Below, piece after piece: positions 27,818 through 36,296 of a DNA stretch of 64,000 bases. Source of the stretch: Hallella colorans (GTDB taxonomy: Bacteria > Bacteroidota > Bacteroidia > Bacteroidales > Bacteroidaceae); NCBI RefSeq assembly GCF_003096815.1, contig NZ_QENY01000001.1, forward strand, positions 165,630 to 229,629. Direction: 5' to 3'. The notes beneath the pieces were generated by a model. The model ran no database searches. It saw only the letters and a program-made list of their open reading frames with translations, and was not told the DNA's origin. The stretch's first letter is position 1. Each line of letters starts with the position of its first letter. The position numbers were made by a program, and so were the translations under genes.

Positions 27818-28300
27818 TTAGATTTTACCAATTTTATCTCGTAATTTTTTATAAGCATTCCGTATTTGGCTTTCCACTGTCTTAATAGAAAGCCCTAATT
27901 GATTCGCAATCTCAACATGGGAAAGTTCCTCTTGCTTTCTCATTAAAAAGATTTTTCTACATTTCTGTGGTAAGGAATCAATCGCTTGCCACAGTTCTGC
28001 CTCCCTCTCCACTTTATTCTCATCATCCTCGTCAAAAAGTATATCTTCTATTTGATCTGTATTAACGAAATTTGCAATTATTTTACTTCTTCTATTAACA
28101 TCGTAACAGGCATTCCTAACAGAAATAAAAAGATAATTCTTTACCTCACTGATTTGAGCACCCCCTTTTAATTTAATCCACAGCCCTATATAACATTCCA
28201 TAACGACATCTTCTACCAAATTCGTATCATTAAGAAGATGCGTTGCATATATACATAAAGAACGATAATATAGATCAAAATAAATTTTAAAATGCTTCAT
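27818..28300 (-). CDS. ECF RNA polymerase sigma factor
   Basis: A 160-residue ECF sigma factor. Region 2 is seen in YYRSLCIYATHLL then VEDVVMECYIGLW; region 4 in LPQKCRKIFLMRKQEELSH then EIANQLGLSIKTVESQIRNA (helix-turn-helix, about residues 110-158). It lies upstream of fecR with a 74-base gap. The sigma-FecR-receptor order is the classic cell-surface signalling unit of Bacteroidota. It probably drives the receptor operon and may drive neighbouring genes. Confidence 0.92.
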   Translation of the reverse strand: MKHFKIYFDLYYRSLCIYATHLLNDTNLVEDVVMECYIGLWIKLKGGAQISEVKNYLFISVRNACYDVNRRSKIIANFVNTDQIEDILFDEDDENKVEREAELWQAIDSLPQKCRKIFLMRKQEELSHVEIANQLGLSIKTVESQIRNAYKKLRDKIGKI

Positions 28301-28375
28301 TCCTTAGAAAGTATTATTTTCTAATTATTAAACGAGAATTGACCTTATCTTTATTTTTTAAGGATCCCGCATAAT

Positions 28376-30568
28376 TTACGATATTAGCATATTATATGCC
28401 TTGCTATACATATTGGATCTATATATTAAATCATCATGGTTCCCATTACAAGAAAATGTCTTATTTTCTATAACATAAATTTTATCTGAAAGTTTTGCAA
28501 TTTCTGGCTTATGAGTTATCATTATAATGATTAGTTCATTTTTTATTTCTTTTAATATGTTTATAATTGCTAATTCACTTTCTTTATCTAAAGAAGATGT
28601 TGGCTCGTCAAGCAAAAGGATCTTAGGACGTTTATATAAAGCTCTTGCTATTCCTATTATTTGTTTTTGTCCACCAGATAGATTACTTCCATTTTCATCT
28701 ATCTGTAAATCTAATGTTATACTATCAGTTAATTCTTTTTTTGCCATCAACTGATTACATAATTCAAAAACTCTCTTTGTATCTGGATTCTTTTCAAACA
28801 ATGTAATATTGTCTTTGATAGTACCTACAAATGTTTTTGTTTGTTGCGGTACATATCCTATCATAGATCGCCATCCTGATATTGAAAACTCTTCAATGTT
28901 GTGTGCATTATACAGAATTTTTCCAGAATATCCTGTATAGAATCTTTGAATTAAATTTATGATTGTAGTTTTTCCTGTACCAATGGTACCAAAAATCGAT
29001 ACGATTTGCCCTGTTTCTACGATAAAATTTATATTTTTCAATAATAGAGGTTGATTAAAATAATTGAAAGAAAGATTTTTAATCTCTAATCGATTTATTA
29101 CAACTTCCTTCATTGTGAAATCATTATTTATGGCACTAGTTAGGAGCTCCTTTTCCGTTTTACAATCTAATAAAAAAATAATTCTTTTAAAAGCCATCTT
29201 CGCTTCTTGGATATCAACGGCATAAGAAACTATTTTTATTGAGGATTGTATTATCATAGTAACAATAGTTATAATAGCAAAAAGAGCACCTAAATGGATC
29301 CTCCCTATCATGACATAGTAACTTCCAAGTAATATCGTGAAAAAAGAAAAAAAAACACTAACCATTCCTATACTCAATTCATAATTAGTATTGGTATGTT
29401 TAAGTAATCGACTTGTTCTTTGTGTATTTTTGTAAAAAGATAAAAGTCTTCTAAAAAACACATCTTCTTTCTGAAAAGATCGTATTTCCCTAATTCCTGA
29501 TAGCGTATCTATAGAATATGTATCAAATGTTGCGTATTCTCTCATTAACGTCTCATTTTGTTTACTTATTTTAACGCTATAAAAGTAGGTAATAAGTGCT
29601 AGTAAAGGGATACTAAGTAGCGTAGCAAGAGCGATACTCCAATCATACCATAATAAAACAAATATAGAAAAGAACATCATTAAGAGCTCTATTATAATCG
29701 TATTAACTAAATATATTATAGAGTTTTGAATTTTTTCCGCATAATTCAATCTGGATATAATATCGCCAGTTTTTATTACCATAAAAAAAGAAATAGGTAA
29801 TTGAAATATCTTATGCAGTAGTTTCTTTATTATTCTAATGTTAAAAAACAAGTTTTGTGTTATGATGAAATTGGTATTTACATAAGATGCAATTTGTGAT
29901 ATTAAAATAATACAGCAATAGCATAATAAATATGACAATAAAGTTTGGAAATTCTTTTGAGGTAAGATTGTGTCTACAAGGGTTTGAAGGAAAACAGCTG
30001 ACGCAACTCCAAACAAAGAAGTAAAAGCACTTAAGATAAATGTAATAAATAATAATCTATAATCAGCATTGATCAGTGGAAGTAAATACTTTCTTATATA
30101 ATTTTTTTTACATGATGGCTTTATATTTTGATTCCCCTTTTTCTTACTTGATTCGAATAAAAGTATAGATTTTGTTGCCCAAATGTTATTTAGTTCCTCT
30201 TTAGTATAATATAAGACTCCTAGAGCAGGATCCATCAATAGAAAATGATTATTCATATATCCATACGAGACGATGAAATGAGTAAAACCATTTGAATTGA
30301 TTGTATGTAAAATTGCGGGATGAGAACATTTTTCGAGTTCTTCTATTGTACACATGTAACCATTAGCCTCTAGGCCAATAGAGCCTGCTATTTTTTTTAA
30401 TTCCAACAATGTATTTCCTTGAAAATTACCACCTCGCAGGTTAATCAAGTCATTTGATCTAAAATCTATATTATAGAATTTTGCGATTGAAGATAAACAA
30501 GCAATACCGCAAGAGTTTTCTGTTTCCTGGGCGACATACAACTTTGTCATACAAATTTTCTTTTTCAT
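28376..30568 (-). CDS. C39-peptidase ABC exporter (bacteriocin secretion)
   Basis: A 730-residue peptidase-containing ABC transporter. The N-terminal C39 domain has the catalytic Cys in NSCGIACLSS, His in THFIVSYGY and Asp in LMDPALG. Six membrane helices span about residues 165-460. The nucleotide-binding domain has Walker A GTIGTGKTT, signature LSGGQKQ and Walker B ILLLDEPTSSLD. Such proteins cut double-glycine leaders and export the mature peptide. It follows a thioredoxin-like gene by 10 bases, and a matching double-glycine precursor lies upstream at 32520-32702. No HlyD-type adaptor gene is nearby. Confidence 0.93.
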   Translation of the reverse strand: MKKKICMTKLYVAQETENSCGIACLSSIAKFYNIDFRSNDLINLRGGNFQGNTLLELKKIAGSIGLEANGYMCTIEELEKCSHPAILHTINSNGFTHFIVSYGYMNNHFLLMDPALGVLYYTKEELNNIWATKSILLFESSKKKGNQNIKPSCKKNYIRKYLLPLINADYRLLFITFILSAFTSLFGVASAVFLQTLVDTILPQKNFQTLLSYLLCYCCIILISQIASYVNTNFIITQNLFFNIRIIKKLLHKIFQLPISFFMVIKTGDIISRLNYAEKIQNSIIYLVNTIIIELLMMFFSIFVLLWYDWSIALATLLSIPLLALITYFYSVKISKQNETLMREYATFDTYSIDTLSGIREIRSFQKEDVFFRRLLSFYKNTQRTSRLLKHTNTNYELSIGMVSVFFSFFTILLGSYYVMIGRIHLGALFAIITIVTMIIQSSIKIVSYAVDIQEAKMAFKRIIFLLDCKTEKELLTSAINNDFTMKEVVINRLEIKNLSFNYFNQPLLLKNINFIVETGQIVSIFGTIGTGKTTIINLIQRFYTGYSGKILYNAHNIEEFSISGWRSMIGYVPQQTKTFVGTIKDNITLFEKNPDTKRVFELCNQLMAKKELTDSITLDLQIDENGSNLSGGQKQIIGIARALYKRPKILLLDEPTSSLDKESELAIINILKEIKNELIIIMITHKPEIAKLSDKIYVIENKTFSCNGNHDDLIYRSNMYSKAYNMLIS

Positions 30569-30578
30569 AATAAGATGA

Positions 30579-31067
30579 TTAATCGATAAGCTTTTTTAGT
30601 ATATCTATTGCTAAACCATTATGCGAAATAATAATTTTTCCTTTAGTTGAAAATAAAAATAAAGTAGGAAAACCATTAACATTATATTTGTCTATTATTT
30701 GACATCTCTCATCTGATACTACAAAAAAAGAATGCAAATCTTCTTGATCAAAAAATGCTCTTAAGATACTTTTGGATTCAAGCGATATAAGAATTAAATT
30801 ATATTGATTTTTAAATTTAAAAATATTGTCTTTAATATAAGATATTTCATTTAGACAATAGTCACAATCTGTATTTATAAAAAGTAGCAACGTTTTCTTG
30901 CTATAATCTATCTGTTCTGATACCTTTCTAGAATTTATATCCACTATTCCTAATTCCAATTTACTCTCTGTGGCTAAATTCGCCTCTTTATGATACCACA
31001 CATAAATTACAAGAGAAAAAGTGAACATTAAAATTGATAAAAATATAGTAATATAAATTCGTTTCAT
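30579..31067 (-). CDS. thioredoxin-like membrane-anchored protein
   Basis: A 162-residue protein with an N-terminal membrane anchor (about residues 5-26) and a periplasmic thioredoxin-like fold. The active-site motif CDYC sits in LLFINTDCDYCLNEI, and a cis-Pro loop is seen in VNGFPTLFLFS. It lies directly upstream of the C39 exporter. The bacteriocin core has four cysteines, so a role in forming or shuffling its disulfides is a reasonable inference. Similar TlpA-type proteins accompany peptide exporters in Bacteroidota. Confidence 0.78.
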   Translation of the reverse strand: MKRIYITIFLSILMFTFSLVIYVWYHKEANLATESKLELGIVDINSRKVSEQIDYSKKTLLLFINTDCDYCLNEISYIKDNIFKFKNQYNLILISLESKSILRAFFDQEDLHSFFVVSDERCQIIDKYNVNGFPTLFLFSTKGKIIISHNGLAIDILKKLID

Positions 31068-31220
31068 AAATATTCAAAACTAACTTGTACTAACACTACT
31101 CTAAAGAATTTTTCCTATAAGGTCAGTTGACCATACTCGGAGTCATTCATAGAATGTTTTGTTCTAGCGAAAAGTTCGCCTAAAGGATCCTCTCCAAGAG
31201 TACTTTCTCCCGATGGCGGA

Positions 31221-32340
31221 CTATATAATATGATCTACATGACCCACTTTCTTGACAATGGCAAGCAGCAGATAGGTGCAGATAACTATCCAGATCTGTG
31301 CATTCTGCCTCGTTTCGTAGAGCGACTTGATGTTGTGCGACCGCTTGGTTTATCCATTTAAAGAAATACTCCGCCTACCGACGCTCTCCGTAGAGTTCTG
31401 CGATGGTCAGATAGGAATGCGTGGAGTCATTGGTTACAAACCTATAGACATTGCCTGTGGCATAATTATCATACGCTACAATACGGAGTGTGTCTGGATA
31501 CCACTTGGATGTTTTCAATCCAGTGTGTTTGATAACAGAATTGCAGATAACGCCAGCTTGCCTATCAACAAGGTGATCCTCTATCACCTCATACTTTATG
31601 TTGTTCTTGGCTATCGTTACGAAGGATACCTGTTGACGGTGGAAGTGATTGAACAACTGCATGAAATAGATATATTTATCCATGAGGTAATGATTGTAAG
31701 ATACTGTGGGGATTAGGTTCATAGCCGTGAAATAACGAACAGCAGCTTCGGTCAGATAGATGAAGATGGGTATTGAATCACGCAAATCCAACAGCGTATG
31801 CATATTCACAGCGCCTTTGTCATGATGCAGGCGAACCCATAGACTAAACTGGAGGTTCAACTTGATTGTACTGCCACAAAAAGCATGCACGATTCCATCC
31901 ATGTCAAGTCGGGAAGGCTCGCTCTGATACAGTTTTCTTTCCCAGACAATAAGAATCAGCCTGAAGTCATGGTATATACGCCAGTTCTTGGTCTCATTGA
32001 TATGAGCCAAAGTGGAACGTTGAATAACTTTATTCCTCGCGAATATAGTCTGGAAGAGAGTGCTACCCTGCGTCACGTCAATGCCGCAGAGACTGACCTT
32101 GTCGGTGAATTGGGCAAAGTTCATTATCAAGAACAGATCTCTGCATTTGAATCCGATGACATATCTGTTGCCATTGTTTCTCTTTACGCACTTGTCGAAC
32201 TCATATCCCGGTATGAGCGACATGATCTGAGCGAATGCTGTCTTTCCCAGATTCATTATATCTGCCTCTTGCAATACGCTTTGCAAAAGTACAAAATTAA
32301 ATCCCGAAAAAATAATATCCTCGTAACTCATCGACAACAA
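31221..32340 (-). pseudogene. decayed IS4-family transposase
   Basis: The frame from 32340 to 31375 resembles an IS4-family transposase: the DUF4372-like MNLGKTAFAQIMSLIPGYEF and KRNNGNRYVIGFKCRD start, the RSTLAHINETKNWRIYHDF block and a C-terminal YLTIAELYGERR. A TAG stands where TGG (ERW) is expected. Reading on gives FFKWINQ, and a frameshift then gives AQIWIVICTYLLLAIVKK, the usual C-terminus, to 31221. The DDE region is also degraded. A dead copy placed between the bacteriocin gene and its exporter genes. Possible terminal repeats near 31098 and 32385 are weak. Confidence 0.72.
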
Positions 32341-32486
32341 CTAATTTAAATCACATATCCTAGAGATTTTCTTTGGACAGTAGCTTTGTACTAAATAACA
32401 TTTCCTTTTGCTCCTATATACACAGATATGGGAAAGACATGCTGTTTATTTTGATTAGCACTTAATTAATACTATTTATTTTATAG

Positions 32487-32511
32487 AAGGCAGACTCCTA
32501 AGAGCTGCCCT
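32487..32511 (-). terminator. hairpin after the bacteriocin gene
   Basis: AAGGCAG (32487-32493) faces CTGCCCT (32505-32511), 7 pairs with one G-T, 8 bases after the bacteriocin stop. No T-run follows on the minus strand. It may protect a short peptide mRNA or stop part of the transcripts. Confidence 0.4.
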
Positions 32512-32519
32512 CCATAAGA

Positions 32520-32702
32520 TTATAAGTCCTTACAATACCATGCTGCTGCAGGTTGCCATGGAGAATACGATTTTATCCAAAACTGGTAATAGACAGTTCT
32601 ACACCAACATTGATTGTTTTCACGTTTCTCACATTGCGTGTTCTTGCCCCAAAATTTTCCACCTGAAATCTTTTGAAGACTCTCATTTGATAGCTTTTTC
32701 AT
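32520..32702 (-). CDS. double-glycine bacteriocin precursor
   Basis: A 60-residue peptide with a clear secretion leader: MKKLSNESLQKISGG, where LSxExLxxIxGG is the leader pattern cut by C39 peptidases after the glycine pair. The predicted mature peptide is 45 residues, rich in aromatic residues (five Trp, one Phe pair apart, four Tyr), with four cysteines at core positions 9, 17, 19 and 42, so two disulfides are possible. No Ser/Thr-rich pattern or modification enzyme suggests a lantibiotic. Layout recalls the bacteroidetocin class of anti-Bacteroidales peptides, but similarity of the core is not established. A C39 exporter and a thioredoxin-like protein lie downstream and a membrane protein gene ends 11 bases upstream. 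Confidence 0.82.
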   Translation of the reverse strand: MKKLSNESLQKISGGKFWGKNTQCEKRENNQCWCRTVYYQFWIKSYSPWQPAAAWYCKDL

Positions 32703-32713
32703 AATAAATAAAA

Positions 32714-33118
32714 TTAATTGATTAATATATAGCCTGCAAAAACAGACACTATTCCATATATGATTAGGCCTATAATATAAGTAATAGCCGTGCTTGAAGT
32801 CCCCCTAAGAAAATTAATATGCATCTTAATACTTAATGCTAATGAAAGGAATAATATGAATGATATTTCCGTAATATTTATCTGGCGCAATATAGCATAC
32901 TCCCAAACAGGAATTTTTGAAATATCAAATAAAGCAGCAATAGACTGATAAGCATATTCATCATCAATGTTGTATTCATTAAATGAGATAATATGAGAAA
33001 TTTTTAGTATCACTGTAATTAAATAGTTGATTGGAAAAATAATGGTACACGCCATTACCATTTTTAAACTCTCCTTAAATCGTATCCTAATATTCATTAT
33101 ATTCAATCCCAAAAATAT
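32714..33118 (-). pseudogene. membrane protein, C-terminal part (split by ISAs1 element)
   Basis: This is the 3' part of a gene cut by the IS at 33119-34733. Removing the IS and one 9-bp target copy joins this part in frame to the 5' part at 34734-35024, giving about 230 residues with several membrane helices. Hydrophobic segments here include MVMACTIIFPINYLITVIL, ISFILFLSLALSIKM and TYIIGLIIYGIVSVFAGYIL. It ends 11 bases before the bacteriocin start, so the two were one transcript. An immunity role is suggested only by position and membrane nature. A GTG inside the IS end or the ATG at 33091 (MNIRIRF) might still start a shortened product. Confidence 0.8.
33110..33118 (+). repeat. target site duplication, left copy
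   Basis: CAAAAATAT directly precedes the left IS end and recurs directly after the right IS end at 34734-34742. A 9-bp duplication fits ISAs1-family insertion. Confidence 0.88.
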
Positions 33119-34733
33119 CACGGCTCTTTCATTTAAGAAGTCTTGGTTCTTATTCTAAATATCATTATTTTATAGCATACCAGTAACACGGTGAAAGCTG
33201 TTCTTTTCTAAAAATACTACCATAATCGTATGGTATTTAACTATTGATACTCGTGTGGTATAATAAGTTAAAATTTTAATCTAACTATATGAAAATCAGC
33301 AAAATAAGTACTAATAAAAGTTGGTCAAGTGCGCTGTTTTTTGTACCTTTATAGTAAAAAATAGATAATTATGAAAGAAAAACAGCCACTCGACCAAACT
33401 AATGGGATTGTCGCAAACACAATCAACCACACCGCTAAGGTATTAAAAAATTCAAAATTAGAAGGTAGTATTCTTGAAAAACTTTACGAATTCTCCTCCT
33501 CAATACCCGATTTCCGTAGAGCAGAGAAGGGAAACATACGTCACAAGTTGAGCGACATCATCATGTTACTGATATTAGGACGAGTGTCAAATTGTGTCAG
33601 CAGAGCAGAAATCATAGAATTCGGTAAACACAACCTCAAGAGTTTCCGTAAGTTGGACATATTAGCCAACGGCATTCCATCCGAGGCAACTCTCTGCCGC
33701 ATGGAAGAAGGGATTGATGATCAAGCAATGGCTAATCAGCTGCAGGTCTTTGCCGAGACGTTCCACAAGGAATTGGTGGGGATGTGCTGCACCCAAGAAA
33801 TCATCTGCATAGACGGTAAGGCTGAGCGCGGCACAGTTTTGAAAAATGGACGAAACCCAGATATCGTATCCGCTCATTCATTCAATACAGACATCACGTT
33901 GGCAACCGAGGCCTGCGAAGAGAAGAGCAATGAAATAAAGGCAGTTCCACTGCTTATTGACAAAATCGACATATCAGGAAAGATCGTCACGGCAGATGCG
34001 ATGTCCATGCAGAAAGATATCGTTGACAAAATTAGGGAGAAAAACGGAGACTTCATCATAGAACTGAAATCAAACCAGCGTTCGCTGCGTTACGGTGTAG
34101 AGGATAAAATCAAAGAACTATCCCCCGTTTATTCCTATTGTGGTGAACCGGAGCTCGGACATGGAAGAATTGAGACGAGAAGCTATCGTGTGTTTGACGG
34201 GACTGACCTCATTGCAAATAAGGAGAAGTGGAACGGCAACCTGACCATTATAGAATATGAATGCGAAACTGTCAAAAAGTCAACGGGAAGCTGCACTACT
34301 GAGAAAAGGCTGCATGTAAGCAGCCTGCCAGCGAACACACCAAGATTAGGGACGCCAGTGCGCAACCACTGGTCGATAGAAAGCATGCACTGGGGGCTGG
34401 ACCGTAACCTGTTACAAGACAAGATAAAACGAAAGTCGGCAAGGGCAGCTCGCAATTTAGATACCATACAAAGAATTGTCTACTCCGTGTTCTCAATATG
34501 GCGAGGACGAAGAAAGAAGAAATCCGACAAAAGAAAGGGCATGGCAGAACTGATGAGACATATTTCATTGTGTTTCACAAAACTATTGCATTTTCTGTAT
34601 CAAAAATGAAAATAATCAAATTTTGATAATATCATAACTTATTGATATACAGACACAATATTTTCCTCGACTCATACATGAGTCGGGTAAGGGAAGTTAT
34701 GTATTCAATTCATTCTTAAATGAAAGAGCCGTG
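33119..34733 (+). mobile_element. ISAs1-family insertion sequence, complete
   Basis: A 1615-base element bounded by 21-bp perfect terminal inverted repeats beginning CACGGCTCTT. It is flanked by the 9-bp duplication CAAAAATAT and contains one intact ISAs1-family transposase gene. About 250 bases of non-coding DNA lie before the transposase; a hairpin (34668-34685, CGACTCAT against ATGAGTCG) lies after it. Intact ends, gene and target copies indicate a recent insertion. It is a little longer than typical family members. Confidence 0.92.
33371..34609 (+). CDS. ISAs1-family transposase
   Basis: A full-length 412-residue DDE transposase. The N-terminal DDE_Tnp_1-associated domain (FSSSIPDFRRAEKGNIRHKL, about residues 47-66) is diagnostic of ISAs1/H repeat proteins. 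Catalytic Asp residues lie in IICIDGKAERG and VTADAMSMQ, and the Glu is expected in the C-terminal half (NHWSIESMHWGLD). It is transcribed opposite to the interrupted gene. No frameshift or stop is seen, so the element may be active. Confidence 0.93.
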   Translation: MKEKQPLDQTNGIVANTINHTAKVLKNSKLEGSILEKLYEFSSSIPDFRRAEKGNIRHKLSDIIMLLILGRVSNCVSRAEIIEFGKHNLKSFRKLDILANGIPSEATLCRMEEGIDDQAMANQLQVFAETFHKELVGMCCTQEIICIDGKAERGTVLKNGRNPDIVSAHSFNTDITLATEACEEKSNEIKAVPLLIDKIDISGKIVTADAMSMQKDIVDKIREKNGDFIIELKSNQRSLRYGVEDKIKELSPVYSYCGEPELGHGRIETRSYRVFDGTDLIANKEKWNGNLTIIEYECETVKKSTGSCTTEKRLHVSSLPANTPRLGTPVRNHWSIESMHWGLDRNLLQDKIKRKSARAARNLDTIQRIVYSVFSIWRGRRKKKSDKRKGMAELMRHISLCFTKLLHFLYQK

Positions 34734-34742
34734 CAAAAATAT
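34734..34742 (+). repeat. target site duplication, right copy
   Basis: CAAAAATAT, identical to 33110-33118, immediately follows the right terminal repeat of the ISAs1-family element. Confidence 0.88.
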
Positions 34743-35024
34743 ACAAATACCTATTAGGAAACACGATAATAACACATGAACAGGAATCCATAAATAATTA
34801 TATATGTCCATACTTTTCTGAGCAGCAAATTCTTTCAATAACTCTTTTTGTGAATTGAATTTATTTGCAAATAGTTCAAAATAATATGATTTAGAATATA
34901 AATAATTTAATTCAACATATAAAGCAACTACATAAATTGCGACATTTATATAGAAAAAGGTAAAAAAGTTTAATTTAAGATACCGCTTTAATACCTTTAT
35001 AAATCTATTTCTTGAAGTATTCAT
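34734..35024 (-). pseudogene. membrane protein, N-terminal part (split by ISAs1 element)
   Basis: The 5' part of the split gene. It encodes MNTSRNRFIKVLKRYLKLNF, a membrane segment (FTFFYINVAIYVVALYVELNYLY), a soluble loop with a charged helix (NSQKELLKEFAAQKSMDIY), and a second membrane segment (VHVLLSCFLIGICIFL). The frame then runs into the IS end, adding HGSFI before a stop at 34716. In the uninterrupted gene it continues as GLNIMNIRIRF in the part at 32714-33118. It is the first gene of the bacteriocin unit. Confidence 0.8.
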
Positions 35025-35041
35025 CTTTCTAAAAATCTATC

Positions 35042-35193
35042 CTAATTTAAGCGCCATACAGATTGTATCCCTAAAGTAGGTTGCCACTTCCATACCATAG
35101 TATTAAAAACTTTCCCACACTCGGTCTTTATATACCAAGAATCATTGATTGTGAATTTAAGGTAAGCAAAATAACTACTATTATCACCATCAT
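35042..35193 (-). pseudogene. C-terminal fragment of an unknown gene
   Basis: A short open stretch encodes NDGDNSSYFAYLKFTINDSW, then KTECGKVFNTMVW and QPTLGIQSVWRLN, ending at a stop at 35042. It has protein-like composition but no start, and abuts the point where the IPP isomerase gene loses similarity to its family. It is probably the tail of another gene joined by deletion. Confidence 0.35.
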
Positions 35194-35196
35194 TTA

Positions 35197-35496
35197 TCAA
35201 TATTCACAAGTACACTGATAATGAATATCAGTAGTAAAGCCCAATTCCTCAAAAAGCCTTTGGATAGCTTGATGTTTAATGTGGAAAATGGAATCTACAG
35301 ATAACGGATGCCCACAACAAGCATTGCTCCAAAGACCACCTGAATGATATTTGGTTAATGCTCTCTGTTGCAAGAGCATCTCATTTTCAATATTGAAAAT
35401 GATAATGGAAAAAGCATAATGTTTTAAAACCAGCTTATGAGCTTTGATTTTTTCCATAAATTTATTCCGATTTGTCAAAAGGACTACATCTTCCAT
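35197..35496 (-). pseudogene. idi: isopentenyl-diphosphate isomerase, 3'-truncated
   Basis: The product matches the N-terminal part of type 1 IPP isomerase (Nudix fold). It has HYAFSIIIFNIENEMLLQQR, then ALTKYHSGGLWSNACCGHP with the catalytic Cys, and a QAIQRLFEELGF segment of the Nudix-like helix. Family members are about 170 residues; this one stops near residue 99 after an unrelated CTCEY end, so the second active-site half is missing. The start at 35496 (MEDVVLLTNRN) fits better than the upstream TTG/ATG at 35541. Not functional; it marks a recombination border. Confidence 0.75.
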
Positions 35497-35553
35497 ACAA
35501 TGAACTTTAAATTCTAAGAAATGAGACTTAACAGACCACATTTACAAAAATGA

Positions 35554-36285
35554 CTATTCGGTAACATGAAACACCAGTGATGTATATATAGTACCGTATC
35601 GTAGATAAATGATATAATCGCCATACGGACCTTCTTGTTTATCTACATATTTTTTTAGTCTTATTTTTAGCTTTCCATCTTTCAATTGTATATCAAAGTA
35701 TTTTAATTCAGCTTTCAGATAGTCGCCAGCCAAAAATTCAGTATTTTCCGGTATTGTATATTCAATATTGTCATAAGGTTTAGTCATCTTTCCTATTGAT
35801 GTCTCTTTAGGAGGAAGTATTTCGGAATTTGCGGTATGTTTTGAGTATTTGACAACAGCTCCCTTAATAATTCCATCTTCTTGGATAGAAGAAACTGGAT
35901 AAAATTTATAAAAAATTGCTCCGCAACAGATTGCATTTTTTCCAGAAGGAAATTTAATAATATCATATGGGTTATATGCTTCAAACCAATGCTTATATTG
36001 CACTGCTGCCAGATACGTTAAGTTGCCTAAATCATATTGTGTATCCTTTTTTATAACTTTTACTCTTGAATCCACATCTACTATATACCAAGATTGAGAT
36101 GTAAAATTATTAGTTTTATTAATATAGATACCAGTATTATCTAAATAGGTTTTCCCATTTAATTCATTCATCATATTGATAGTAGTAAACCCTAATGTCT
36201 CATCGTCTTTCACGTCATTTTCTCCACATCCTGTTAAACACAGAATTACTATTAAAGAGACGATTTTTGCAATATCCCTATTCAT
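35554..36285 (-). CDS. lipoprotein, third gene of the MACPF operon
   Basis: A 243-residue predicted lipoprotein: MNRDIAKIVSLIVILCLTGC gives a hydrophobic run and a lipobox Cys at residue 20. The mature part is beta-rich with many aromatic residues and no recognised domain. The open frame extends upstream into the MACPF gene, but this ATG, 12 bases after the MACPF stop, places the signal peptide correctly. Co-transcribed with the MACPF protein; possible roles are immunity, chaperoning or a toxin partner, none shown by the sequence. Confidence 0.65.
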   Translation of the reverse strand: MNRDIAKIVSLIVILCLTGCGENDVKDDETLGFTTINMMNELNGKTYLDNTGIYINKTNNFTSQSWYIVDVDSRVKVIKKDTQYDLGNLTYLAAVQYKHWFEAYNPYDIIKFPSGKNAICCGAIFYKFYPVSSIQEDGIIKGAVVKYSKHTANSEILPPKETSIGKMTKPYDNIEYTIPENTEFLAGDYLKAELKYFDIQLKDGKLKIRLKKYVDKQEGPYGDYIIYLRYGTIYTSLVFHVTE

Positions 36286-36296
36286 AATTTTTTCAA

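Noticed and set aside
31885..32349. 154-residue + strand frame
   Set aside because: Antisense to the decayed IS4-family transposase.
32520..32702. Bacteriocin precursor as a lantibiotic
   Set aside because: No LanB, LanC or LanM-type gene is present and the core is not unusually rich in Ser/Thr; the thioredoxin-like neighbour fits disulfides better.
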